Below, piece after piece: positions 5,893 to 12,372 of a stretch of DNA of 12,372 nucleotides. Position 1 is the stretch's first letter, and each line of letters begins with the position of its first letter. Source of the stretch: an uncultured Sulfuricurvum sp. (GTDB lineage: Bacteria > Campylobacterota > Campylobacteria > Campylobacterales > Sulfurimonadaceae); NCBI RefSeq assembly GCF_937936435.1, contig NZ_CALDDG010000014.1:1-12372 (forward strand), read 5' to 3'. The position numbers were made by a program, and so were the translations under genes. The notes beneath the pieces are model-generated. The model searched no databases and was not told where the DNA came from. It saw nothing but the letters and a program-made list of their open reading frames with translations.

Positions 5893-5898
5893 TACAAT
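5893..5898 (+). promoter_or_regulatory. Possible -10 element for the YceI-family gene
   Basis: TACAAT (context agctTACAATatt) is one base from consensus. It would start transcription about 24 bases before the ATG at 5929, leaving room for the AAAGGA binding site. The position 17 bases upstream reads ATAATT, a poor -35. Confidence 0.4.
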
Positions 5899-5928
5899 AT
5901 TTCCAGAGTAACCAACAAAGGAAAAACG

Positions 5929-6495
5929 ATGAAAAAGAATTTAATCGCGACGTTAATGGCAGGTTTGTTGATCGGTTCAGGTGCATTGTATGCATCGGTG
6001 TACAAGGTTGACCCTTCACACACCAATGTCGGTTTTAAAGTGAAACATATGATGATTAGTACGGTGACGGGAAAGTTTAATACTTTTACCGGAACGTATG
6101 ATCTTGATAAAGGACAGTTTAAAGCGTTAAGCGGACAAATTAAAACGGCATCTATCGATACGGGAATTGCAAAACGCGATGACCATTTACGCAGTGCCGA
6201 TTTTTTCGATGCGGTTAAATTTCCGGATATAACGTTTACGATGACAAGTGCAACCAAAGATAAAATGACGGGGAACCTGACGATTCACGGTATCACCAAA
6301 AAAGTGGTTATGGATATCGATATGGGCGGTGTCGTAGAAGACCCATGGGGCAATATGCGTTCAGGATTCGTCTTGACAGGTTCGATCAACCGTAAAGATT
6401 TCGGGCTTAATTGGAATAAAGCGATCGAAGCCGGCGGTGTTGTTGTCGGAGACGAGATTAAACTCGTGGTCGAGGTCGAAGGTATCGAAGAATAA
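5929..6495 (+). CDS. YceI-family periplasmic lipid-binding protein
   Basis: The YceI fold is a lipocalin-like beta barrel that binds polyprenyl or other long apolar chains in the periplasm; family members occur in isoprenoid-quinone handling, acid or base stress and host interaction. The precise role here is unknown. The 188-residue product begins MKKNLIATLMAGLLIGSGAL with a signal peptide cleaved near residue 22-23 (LYAS). It shows the family pattern end to end: YKVDPSHTNVGFKVKHMMIS (25-44), VTGKF, TASIDTGIAKRDDHLRSADF (73-92), FFDAVKFPDITF, GNLTIHGITK (115-124), FGLNWNKAIEAGG and VVGDEIKL near the end. I chose ATG 5929 because AAAGGA lies just upstream and the signal peptide begins there; an upstream TTG at 5878 would bury it. 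The stop abuts that of the convergent GNAT-like gene. Confidence 0.93.
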   Translation: MKKNLIATLMAGLLIGSGALYASVYKVDPSHTNVGFKVKHMMISTVTGKFNTFTGTYDLDKGQFKALSGQIKTASIDTGIAKRDDHLRSADFFDAVKFPDITFTMTSATKDKMTGNLTIHGITKKVVMDIDMGGVVEDPWGNMRSGFVLTGSINRKDFGLNWNKAIEAGGVVVGDEIKLVVEVEGIEE

Positions 6496-6897
6496 TTAAA
6501 GCATTTTGATAAAACCGTCCCGTTTGGGGCGGAATCCTCGCAGGTCATTAATCGAAAGTCCTCTTTGTTTTCCCCATATAATTATAGAGATACATTTATG
6601 CATTTTCGCGTAATCGTTTAAATAGTCGACCATTTCCAGAGTTAAATGTTCGTAGGTCTCCATCGCTATAAAATCGTCGACGATCAAATGGCGACCGAGT
6701 TCCAGATTTTCACGGATACTGACTCCTGCATAAATACGTAAGTTTCCCCGTTCATAAGCACCGATAGGTCGGTAGTCTTTAGGATATTGCGAAGCGATAA
6801 AATGATCGAAAGTTTCTGGCGTCAGTTCGGGTCGTAAGGTTAAAAGAAGTGAATACCCCTCCTGTATCTCGGAAAGGGATAGCTCACGAAACTGCAT
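6496..6897 (-). CDS. GNAT-like acetyltransferase-fold protein, acetyl-CoA loop degenerate
   Basis: The 133-residue product resembles the GNAT fold: an N-terminal helical half (EIQEGYSLLLTLRPELTPET, 10-29), a strand pair around YRPIGAYERGNLRIYAGVSI (42-61), ENLELGRHLIVDDFIA (64-79), where the central beta-4 strand should lie, then a helix (85-98) and strand CISIIIWG (102-109). Members normally transfer an acetyl group from acetyl-CoA to an amine. However, the R/Q-x-x-G-x-G/A loop that holds the pyrophosphate after beta-4 is absent; the sequence reads METYEHLTLEMVDYL instead. Activity is therefore doubtful. The stop of valS lies 7 bases before the ATG and the AGGA that could serve as binding site is inside the valS end, so the gene is probably translated from the valS transcript. 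It abuts the YceI-family gene tail to tail. The fold call is by eye. Confidence 0.7.
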   Translation of the reverse strand: MQFRELSLSEIQEGYSLLLTLRPELTPETFDHFIASQYPKDYRPIGAYERGNLRIYAGVSIRENLELGRHLIVDDFIAMETYEHLTLEMVDYLNDYAKMHKCISIIIWGKQRGLSINDLRGFRPKRDGFIKML

Positions 6898-6904
6898 GGA
6901 AAAA

Positions 6905-9523
6905 TCAGTTTCCTAACGCACTGAGCTGCGCATTGATTTTGGATACTTTATCTTCGGCATCGGCCAGTCCTTCACGATTTTGGATGATGACCGCTTCCGG
7001 GGCATTAGCGACAAAGCGTTCATTGGAGAGCATCCCGCGCAATTTATCTGCCTCTTTTTGAAGTTTTTCACGTTGTTTGCTCAAACGATCGATAATCGGG
7101 CTGAGGTCAATCGCATCGGTAGGGAGATAAACCTCGACCGCTTCCCCGATATCACTGATGGCATTGTCGATTTTTGACTCTGTGAAATGTAGAGTTTCGA
7201 CTTTTGCCAGACGGGTGATAAAAGGGGACATCATAGCATGGTGACCGCTGCATTTGAGATAAGCCAGATCGATTTTTTGGTTCCCTAAATCGACCAAAGT
7301 CTTCGCACGTCGGATAGTGATAATGGCATCCATGATAATAGAAAATTCCGATTCGATCGCTTCATCGGTTTGAGTATTTTCAGGGTATGCCATAATCATA
7401 ATCGAATTGCCCTCTTCGAGAGATGTCCCGGAAAGCTCGTGATATAAGTATTCGGTGATGAACGGCATAAACGGATGGAGGAGTTTCATCGATTCTTTGA
7501 AAATGCTTCCGAGTTCATTAACGCTCTCTTTGGACGCTTTCCCCAGCTCAATACCCCAGTCGCAGAATTCATTCCACAAAAAGCGATACAGTACCGTTGC
7601 TGCATCGTTGAAACGGTATTCGTCCAAAAAGGCTCTGGTCTCTGCCGTAGCACGATGGAAACGGCTCAGCATATAACGCCCTAATGGAGTTACAACTTTC
7701 TGTTCAGTCAAATCTTTGAATGTCGGTACATTCATTTGGAGGAATTTAGAGGCATTGAAGAGTTTGTTGGTAAAGTTGCGGCTTTGTTCCAACCGGTCAT
7801 TACTTAGACGGATGTCACGCCCTTGCGCGGCGAGAACGGCGAGTGTAAAACGGAGTGCGTCGGCACTGTATTTTTCGACCATATCGAGCGGATCGATGAC
7901 GTTGCCTTTGGATTTGGACATTTTTTGTCCGTTTTCATCCCGTACCAATGCATGGAGATAGATATGATTAAACGGCAATTCTCCCGTAAAACTTTCTCCC
8001 ATCATCATCATCCGTGCGACCCAGAAGAACAGAATATCGAAGCCGGTGATGAGAAGGGTATTCGGATAAAAACAGGCCATGTCTTCGCTGGTGAAGAGTT
8101 TTCCGTCCGCCGCAGCACCGTTACCCCATCCCAGAGTTGAGAACGGCCAGAGTGCAGAACTGAACCATGTATCGAGGACATCGGGATCTTGGGTAAAGGA
8201 TTGGCTCGAACAATGCGGACAGGACGAAGGATGTTCTTCAAGGCTGGCCCATTCATGACCGCAGTCATCACAGTAAAATACCGGAATACGGTGTCCCCAC
8301 CAAAGCTGGCGTGAGATACACCAGTCGCGGAGGTCCCCCATCCATGCGTTATAACTGTTGATCCAGTGTGCCGGGAAGAATTGCGCCAGTCCGGCATTAG
8401 TTTTTTCGATCGACTTTTTGGCTACCTCTTTACGTACGAACCACTGTTTGGAGATGTAAGGCTCGACGATATTTTTACAGCGGTAACAATGTCCTACCTG
8501 ATGGGTATGTTCTTCGATTTTTTCAATAAATCCGGCTTCTTCAAGGCGCTTGACGATGACTGAACGGGCTTCAAGACGTTCTAGCCCTTCAAATTCACCC
8601 GCATGATGGTTCAAGATACCTTTCTCATCGAATACGGTAATGAATTCCAAATCATGACGTTTGCCCACTTCGTAGTCGTTGGTATCATGAGCCGGGGTGA
8701 CTTTAACGACACCCGTTCCGAATTCGCGGTCGACATGAGCATCTGCGATGATCTTAATCTCGCGGTTGATCAAAGGTAGGGTTACGCTTTTGCCGATGAG
8801 ATGGAGGTAGCGCTCATCATCAGGATGAACCATTACTGCCGTATCGCCGAAATAGGTTTCGGGACGGGTGGTAGCGACCACGATATGACCGCTGCCGTCG
8901 CTGAACGGATATCGCATATGGTAGAAGTTGCCTTGGTGCTCTTCGTGTTCTACTTCGATATCGCTCAGAGCACCGTCATGGGTACACCAGTTGACCATGT
9001 AGTTTCCGCGAACGATGAAGTTTTGATTATAGAGGTGGACAAATGCCTCTTTAACCGAAGATTTTAGCCCCTCATCCATCGTAAAGCGTTCGCGGCTCCA
9101 GGCAGGTGAAACGCCAAGTTTACGCATCTGTCCCACGATTGTTCCGCCGCTATGCTCTTTCCATTTCCAGACCCGTTCCAAAAAGGCTTCACGACCTAAC
9201 TCTTCTTTGGTCTTTCCTTCGGCAAGGAGCTGTTTTTCAACGACGTTTTGGGTCGCAATACCGGCATGACCGGTCCCCGGTTGCCAGAGGGTTTTATATC
9301 CATCCATCCGTTTGTATCGGGTGATGATATCGATAAGGGTATGGTTTAATGCATGACCTATATGAAGTGAACCGGTAACATTGGGAGGTGGAAGCATAAT
9401 CGCAAAGTGTTTATTCGGTTTAATGATAGTCTTGTTTCCGTCTACTTCAAAATAACCCCGATTTTCCCATATAGGGTAATAGGTTTCTTCAATATTTTTG
9501 GGATCATAATGGGGTGCTGACAT
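6905..9523 (-). CDS. valS: Valyl-tRNA synthetase
   Basis: Class I synthetase that charges tRNA-Val with valine in the cytoplasm and edits mischarged threonine. At 872 residues it has the normal bacterial size. The HIGH motif is in PPPNVTGSLHIGHALNHT (residues 45-62, HIGH at 54-57) and the KMSKS motif at 534-538 (GQKMSKSKGNVIDP). The editing CP1 domain covers about 190-340, with ATTRPETYFGDTAV (217-230) and VTPAHDTNDYEVGKRHDLEF (275-294). Cysteine pairs CYRCK (346-350), CDDC (418-421) and CPHC (435-438) suggest zinc-binding knuckles. DVLDTWFSSALWPFSTLGW (449-467) and WWGHRIPV are typical ValRS landmarks. A charged coiled-coil arm from about 800 to the end (RLSKQREKLQKEADKLRG) is the tRNA-contacting C-terminal arm. 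An AAGG precedes the ATG, and an extended -10 promoter lies 32 bases upstream. The GNAT-like gene follows after 7 bases. Confidence 0.97.
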   Translation of the reverse strand: MSAPHYDPKNIEETYYPIWENRGYFEVDGNKTIIKPNKHFAIMLPPPNVTGSLHIGHALNHTLIDIITRYKRMDGYKTLWQPGTGHAGIATQNVVEKQLLAEGKTKEELGREAFLERVWKWKEHSGGTIVGQMRKLGVSPAWSRERFTMDEGLKSSVKEAFVHLYNQNFIVRGNYMVNWCTHDGALSDIEVEHEEHQGNFYHMRYPFSDGSGHIVVATTRPETYFGDTAVMVHPDDERYLHLIGKSVTLPLINREIKIIADAHVDREFGTGVVKVTPAHDTNDYEVGKRHDLEFITVFDEKGILNHHAGEFEGLERLEARSVIVKRLEEAGFIEKIEEHTHQVGHCYRCKNIVEPYISKQWFVRKEVAKKSIEKTNAGLAQFFPAHWINSYNAWMGDLRDWCISRQLWWGHRIPVFYCDDCGHEWASLEEHPSSCPHCSSQSFTQDPDVLDTWFSSALWPFSTLGWGNGAAADGKLFTSEDMACFYPNTLLITGFDILFFWVARMMMMGESFTGELPFNHIYLHALVRDENGQKMSKSKGNVIDPLDMVEKYSADALRFTLAVLAAQGRDIRLSNDRLEQSRNFTNKLFNASKFLQMNVPTFKDLTEQKVVTPLGRYMLSRFHRATAETRAFLDEYRFNDAATVLYRFLWNEFCDWGIELGKASKESVNELGSIFKESMKLLHPFMPFITEYLYHELSGTSLEEGNSIMIMAYPENTQTDEAIESEFSIIMDAIITIRRAKTLVDLGNQKIDLAYLKCSGHHAMMSPFITRLAKVETLHFTESKIDNAISDIGEAVEVYLPTDAIDLSPIIDRLSKQREKLQKEADKLRGMLSNERFVANAPEAVIIQNREGLADAEDKVSKINAQLSALGN

Positions 9524-9554
9524 AAGAAGGCCTTGGGTTCAAAAAATATCGCGA

Positions 9555-9560
9555 ATTATA
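9555..9560 (-). promoter_or_regulatory. Extended -10 promoter of valS
   Basis: On the minus strand TTTTGGTATAAT contains a perfect TATAAT with TG one base before it, an extended -10 that can work without a good -35. Transcription would begin near 9548, about 25 bases before the ATG. The region opposite, 9561-9636, holds the fliW promoter. Confidence 0.6.
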
Positions 9561-9609
9561 CCAAAACCTGGTTTGAAATTCAGAGGAACGTTTTTTGCTT
9601 TGTCTTTTT

Positions 9610-9615
9610 TATATT
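9610..9615 (+). promoter_or_regulatory. Possible -10 element for fliW
   Basis: TATATT follows a long T-rich run (ttttttgctttgtcttttt), as is common in Campylobacterota promoters. It would start transcription near 9622, within about 15 bases of the ATG, leaving just enough room for the AAAGGA binding site. I see no match to a sigma-28 or sigma-54 flagellar promoter, so housekeeping control is the simpler reading. Confidence 0.3.
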
Positions 9616-9636
9616 AAATACTGCTAAAGGATAACG

Positions 9637-10032
9637 ATGCAATATGAAGTAAAATCGATGATACTTGGATTCGAACAAGTGGATCGTGTCGAATTAAAAG
9701 AGGTCGATGAGTTGTTCTCCACGCTGAAAAGTGTTCGCGGAGGTGACGTCAGTTTCACGCTTGTCAATCCTTATCTTTTAAGAGAATATTCATTCGATCT
9801 TCCGACGGCTATTAGAGTACTATTGGATATTAATGAAAAATCCAACGTACTGGTATATAATGTCGCCGTTATTCAAGACCCGCTCGACGAAACGTATATC
9901 AACTTCACCGCTCCGCTTATTTTCAATCAGGACAATGCGACTATGGCTCAAGCGGTATTGGATGTACAGTATCATCCTGATTTCGGTTTAGCAGAACCGA
10001 TTAAAAAATTTAAAGCACGATCCGCCTCCTGA
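9637..10032 (+). CDS. fliW: Flagellar assembly factor FliW
   Basis: FliW binds flagellin in the cytoplasm and, when free, binds and blocks CsrA, so that flagellin translation tracks flagellin export. The 131-residue product is typical in length. Family landmarks are present: MILGFEQVDRVELKEVD (8-24; in the position of the usual GIPGFE segment), TLVNPYLLREYSFDLPT (41-57), VLVYNVAVIQDP (71-82) and INFTAPLIFNQDNATMAQAVL (87-107), which corresponds to the conserved NLxAPI-x-N-x-x-x-G-x-Q core. AAAGGAT lies just before the ATG. Helicobacter pylori is known to carry two FliW paralogues, so this may be one of two; I cannot tell which. csrA, its usual partner, is not in the window. The next gene is the helicase, 25 bases on, in the same direction and probably co-transcribed. 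Confidence 0.85.
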   Translation: MQYEVKSMILGFEQVDRVELKEVDELFSTLKSVRGGDVSFTLVNPYLLREYSFDLPTAIRVLLDINEKSNVLVYNVAVIQDPLDETYINFTAPLIFNQDNATMAQAVLDVQYHPDFGLAEPIKKFKARSAS

Positions 10033-10057
10033 AACATTGGGGGCTTTAAGGAGCCTC

Positions 10058-12136
10058 TTGCCACTTTCACGCCTCAATGAGCAACAATATACTGCTGCAA
10101 CCGCTCCGTATGGACACAATCTTATTATTGCTTCAGCCGGTACGGGAAAAACCTCTACGATTGTAGGCCGTATTGCGCATTTGATTTCCAAAAATGTCAA
10201 ACCTGAAGAGATTTTGTTACTCACGTTTACCAACAAGGCTGCGCAGGAGATGGTTGATCGCGTTGCCATATTTTTCGGGCGTGAGATCGCTTCCAAAATC
10301 GATGCGGGGACATTTCATGCCGTAAGTTATCGATGGCTTAAACGTAAAGACGGCAAAGTGGTATTAAAACAGCAACGTGAACTGAAAACGCTGTTCCGAA
10401 GTGTGTATGAAAAACGGACATTCAGCCACATCGATTGTTCTACATCCGCGTATGGGGCCAATTATTTATATGATGTGTATTCTTTTTATCAAAATACGGA
10501 ACTAGTGGTCAATTTCGAAGAGTGGATCAAAGCCCGACAGGATGAGCATGCCGTATACGCAGCTATTTATGCCGATATTATCGATGAATTTGAAGCATTA
10601 AAAAAAGAGTACGGTTTTGTCAATTTCAATGATCTGTTACTGCAAATGAGGGAGCTGGCTCATCAGAGCGATTTAGGTTACAAAGAAGTGCTAATTGATG
10701 AATATCAGGATACTAACGCGCTTCAAGGTACCCTTATCAATGCGATGCGTCCACCGTCACTTTTTTGCGTCGGAGACTATGATCAGAGTATTTACGCGTT
10801 TAACGGAGCGGATATTTCTATTATTGGTTCTTTTAGTAAAAATTATGGGGATGCCAAAGTATATACTCTTAATAAAAATTACCGCTCCACAGTGCCGATA
10901 TTGACATTGGCAAATACCGTTATCGCTTACAACGAGCGGATTTATCCTAAAGCCCTTGAAGTGACGCGTACGGGAGATGCCCAAAGTCCGGCATTATTAA
11001 TTTACGATGAACTGTTTGATCAATATCACGGGATTGCTCAAATGATTGGCGATTCATCGACTGAGAGAGAAGAAATAGCGGTTATTTTTCGTAATAATGC
11101 ATCAGCTGACGGCATTGAAGCAACTTTGCGCGAAATGGGAATACCGTGCCGTAGGAGAGGGGGAACCAGTTTTTTTGATTCTAAAGAGATCAAAGCATTA
11201 TTGGATATGTACACTTTATTGGTGAATGAGTCGGATATGATGGCGTTTATTCATCTCTTCGATTATGCCAAAGGGGTCGGAAGTGCAATTGCAAAAGAGC
11301 TCTTTGTCGCACTTCAAAAATTAGGGAACGGTTCTTTTATCCGGGGATTGTATTCACCGGATATCGCAATTTCAAACCCTTTTGAAAAACGGCGTTTGAA
11401 TCATCAGTTGGGATTGTTTGACGATTTTGCCGAGCTCGGAAGTGCGGGACGATTTGCCAAGCTGGGATTTGATCCTAATTTTATGGGTAATCCGATTTTA
11501 AAGCATGCTAAATTATCGAAAGATTCGGCTACCTTTCTACACGATTTATTTATTCTCTTCAGGCAACTGCGGGATATAAAAGAGCCGAAGGCAGCCGTGC
11601 AAAAAATAGCTCTTTCGGCTCTTTATGCTCACGTGATCGAACACCTCTCACATCGTCGGGCGACAATGGAAAACGGCTCCATCGACGAACGGCTAAAAAC
11701 CGAATCGCAAGAACGGATTCGACGAAAACTGACACTTTTATTTGAGCTTTCACGCCCGTATAAAGATCATGAACGATTTTTAAATGCCATGGTTTTGGGA
11801 TCCCAGGATCTGACACAAGGAGAGGGGGTTCATCTTCTCAGCATTCATGCTTCGAAAGGGTTAGAGTACAAAGAAGTCTATGTCATTGACTTGATGGATG
11901 GACGATTTCCTAACAGAAAATTGATGAGTCGTAGCGGCAGTATCGAAGAAGAACGACGACTCTTTTATGTTTCGGTTACTCGGGCGAAAGATCGATTATT
12001 TCTCAGTTATGCCAAATATGACAAAATCAAAAAAACCAATTTTGTCCCATCCCAATTTTTATTTGAAACCGGTCTGATCCCTAAAGATGAGACTTATACA
12101 ACCCTTGTGGCTAAAGGTTTGCTCGAAGAGGTTTGA
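10058..12136 (+). CDS. UvrD/Rep-type ATP-dependent 3'-5' DNA helicase
   Basis: Superfamily 1A helicase that unwinds DNA using ATP, acting in repair or fork restart. I chose TTG 10058 because AAGGAG (10048-10053) sits four bases before it; a TTG at 10037 would add seven residues and has no binding site. The 692-residue product carries all motifs in order: Q-motif NEQQ near the start, Walker A ASAGTGKT (about 25-32), Ia LLLTFTNKAAQEM, Ic DAGTFHAVSY, Walker B LIDEYQDTN (about 211-219), III VGDYDQSIYAFNGAD (about 237-251), IV NKNYRSTVPI, V LLSIHASKGLEYKEVYV and VI EERRLFYVSVTRAKDRLFLS. It lacks the long C-terminus of E. coli UvrD and is near Rep in size, matching the one Rep/UvrD-like helicase I recall in Campylobacter (Cj0777). 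Motif III has Asn where UvrD, Rep and PcrA have Arg (FNGA against WRGA). It ends eight bases from the convergent GspF-like gene. Confidence 0.94.
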   Translation: MPLSRLNEQQYTAATAPYGHNLIIASAGTGKTSTIVGRIAHLISKNVKPEEILLLTFTNKAAQEMVDRVAIFFGREIASKIDAGTFHAVSYRWLKRKDGKVVLKQQRELKTLFRSVYEKRTFSHIDCSTSAYGANYLYDVYSFYQNTELVVNFEEWIKARQDEHAVYAAIYADIIDEFEALKKEYGFVNFNDLLLQMRELAHQSDLGYKEVLIDEYQDTNALQGTLINAMRPPSLFCVGDYDQSIYAFNGADISIIGSFSKNYGDAKVYTLNKNYRSTVPILTLANTVIAYNERIYPKALEVTRTGDAQSPALLIYDELFDQYHGIAQMIGDSSTEREEIAVIFRNNASADGIEATLREMGIPCRRRGGTSFFDSKEIKALLDMYTLLVNESDMMAFIHLFDYAKGVGSAIAKELFVALQKLGNGSFIRGLYSPDIAISNPFEKRRLNHQLGLFDDFAELGSAGRFAKLGFDPNFMGNPILKHAKLSKDSATFLHDLFILFRQLRDIKEPKAAVQKIALSALYAHVIEHLSHRRATMENGSIDERLKTESQERIRRKLTLLFELSRPYKDHERFLNAMVLGSQDLTQGEGVHLLSIHASKGLEYKEVYVIDLMDGRFPNRKLMSRSGSIEEERRLFYVSVTRAKDRLFLSYAKYDKIKKTNFVPSQFLFETGLIPKDETYTTLVAKGLLEEV

Positions 12137-12144
12137 CCCTCTTC

Positions 12145-12372
12145 TTAACGGCGGCCTTGTACGGCGTTCCCCATTTCCCACATCGGCAAGAAAATCCCCA
12201 AAGCTAACAAGACGACCATACACGCGATAATTAGTAGCATGATCGGTTCAATTGCTTCGGAGAGACCGTCGATGATGGCATCAAAACGCATTTTATAGTA
12301 TTCCATGACCTTTTGCATCATCGCATCAAGCTGACCGCTCGATTCTCCGGCGGAGATCATTTGGATGATCAT
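12145..12372 (-). CDS. C-terminus of a GspF/PilC-type inner-membrane platform protein (partial)
   Basis: The gene runs off the right edge, leaving the last 75 residues. They begin IIQMISAGESSGQLDAMMQK, matching the conserved M-I-x-x-G-E-x-S/T-G-x-L-D-x-M segment of the second GspF domain, followed by a charged helix (VMEYYKMRFDAIIDGLSEAI) and a final membrane helix (EPIMLLIIACMVVLLALGIF) ending LPMWEMGNAVQGRR. This is the classic C-terminus of the type II secretion and type IV pilus platform protein, which sits in the inner membrane and couples the assembly ATPase to pilin polymerisation. The leading methionine at the edge is internal, not a start. The fragment alone cannot separate type II secretion from type IV pilus use. 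Confidence 0.88.
   Translation of the reverse strand: MIIQMISAGESSGQLDAMMQKVMEYYKMRFDAIIDGLSEAIEPIMLLIIACMVVLLALGIFLPMWEMGNAVQGRR

Noticed and set aside
7455..8397. Several open frames of 65-130 codons on both strands inside valS
   Set aside because: They lie wholly inside a strongly conserved 872-residue synthetase, have no ribosome binding sites, and their products are low-complexity Ser/Arg/Phe-rich strings typical of out-of-frame reading.
1..12372. CRISPR arrays, insertion sequences or prophage
   Set aside because: I found no regularly spaced direct repeats, no terminal inverted repeats with a transposase frame and no phage structural genes.

Overview
The window looks like an ordinary chromosomal stretch from a free-living, flagellated member of the Campylobacterota (Epsilonproteobacteria), probably near Sulfuricurvum or Sulfurimonas. 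The grounds are gene order, family choice and composition. A likely nitronate monooxygenase tail followed directly by an AmiA-type amidase repeats the order I recall from Helicobacter and Campylobacter. A compact FliW and a Rep/UvrD helicase with the sequence AFNGAD in motif III also fit. The DNA is moderately AT-rich with A/G-rich ribosome binding sites. No database search was possible, so the genus is inference.

Layout. Bases 1-1675 (+): the 3' end of a probable nitronate monooxygenase, then the periplasmic cell-wall amidase. This converges, with a 6-base overlap, on galU (1670-2488, -). A 113-base divergent spacer holding a striking imperfect palindrome separates galU from an unrecognised exported protein (2602-3231, +). 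That gene abuts, tail to tail, a membrane-anchored protein with a degenerate Mrr/restriction-endonuclease-like domain (3232-3762, -). Next on the minus strand are a tRNA-Ser(GCU) with its own promoter, a 48-residue helical microprotein with its own promoter and hairpin, a 240-residue exported or anchored helical protein, and pyrF (to 5758).

A YceI-family periplasmic protein (5929-6495, +) abuts a GNAT-like protein (6496-6897, -) that lies 7 bases downstream of valS (6905-9523, -). Divergent from valS are fliW (9637-10032, +) and a UvrD/Rep-type helicase (10058-12136, +) with a TTG start. The right edge carries the C-terminus of a GspF/PilC-type inner-membrane protein (12145-12372, -).

The genes are mostly housekeeping: peptidoglycan turnover, UDP-glucose and pyrimidine synthesis, valine charging, a serine tRNA, flagellar control, DNA repair and protein export or pilus assembly. 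Four convergent gene pairs meet with -6, 0, 0 and +8 bases between stop codons, so the chromosome is very compact. I see no mobile element, CRISPR array, prophage or defence island. The less ordinary items are the palindrome at 2540-2569, the degenerate nuclease-like protein, the GNAT-like protein lacking the usual acetyl-CoA loop, and the small helical proteins next to pyrF. None of them amounts to a demonstrable new system.
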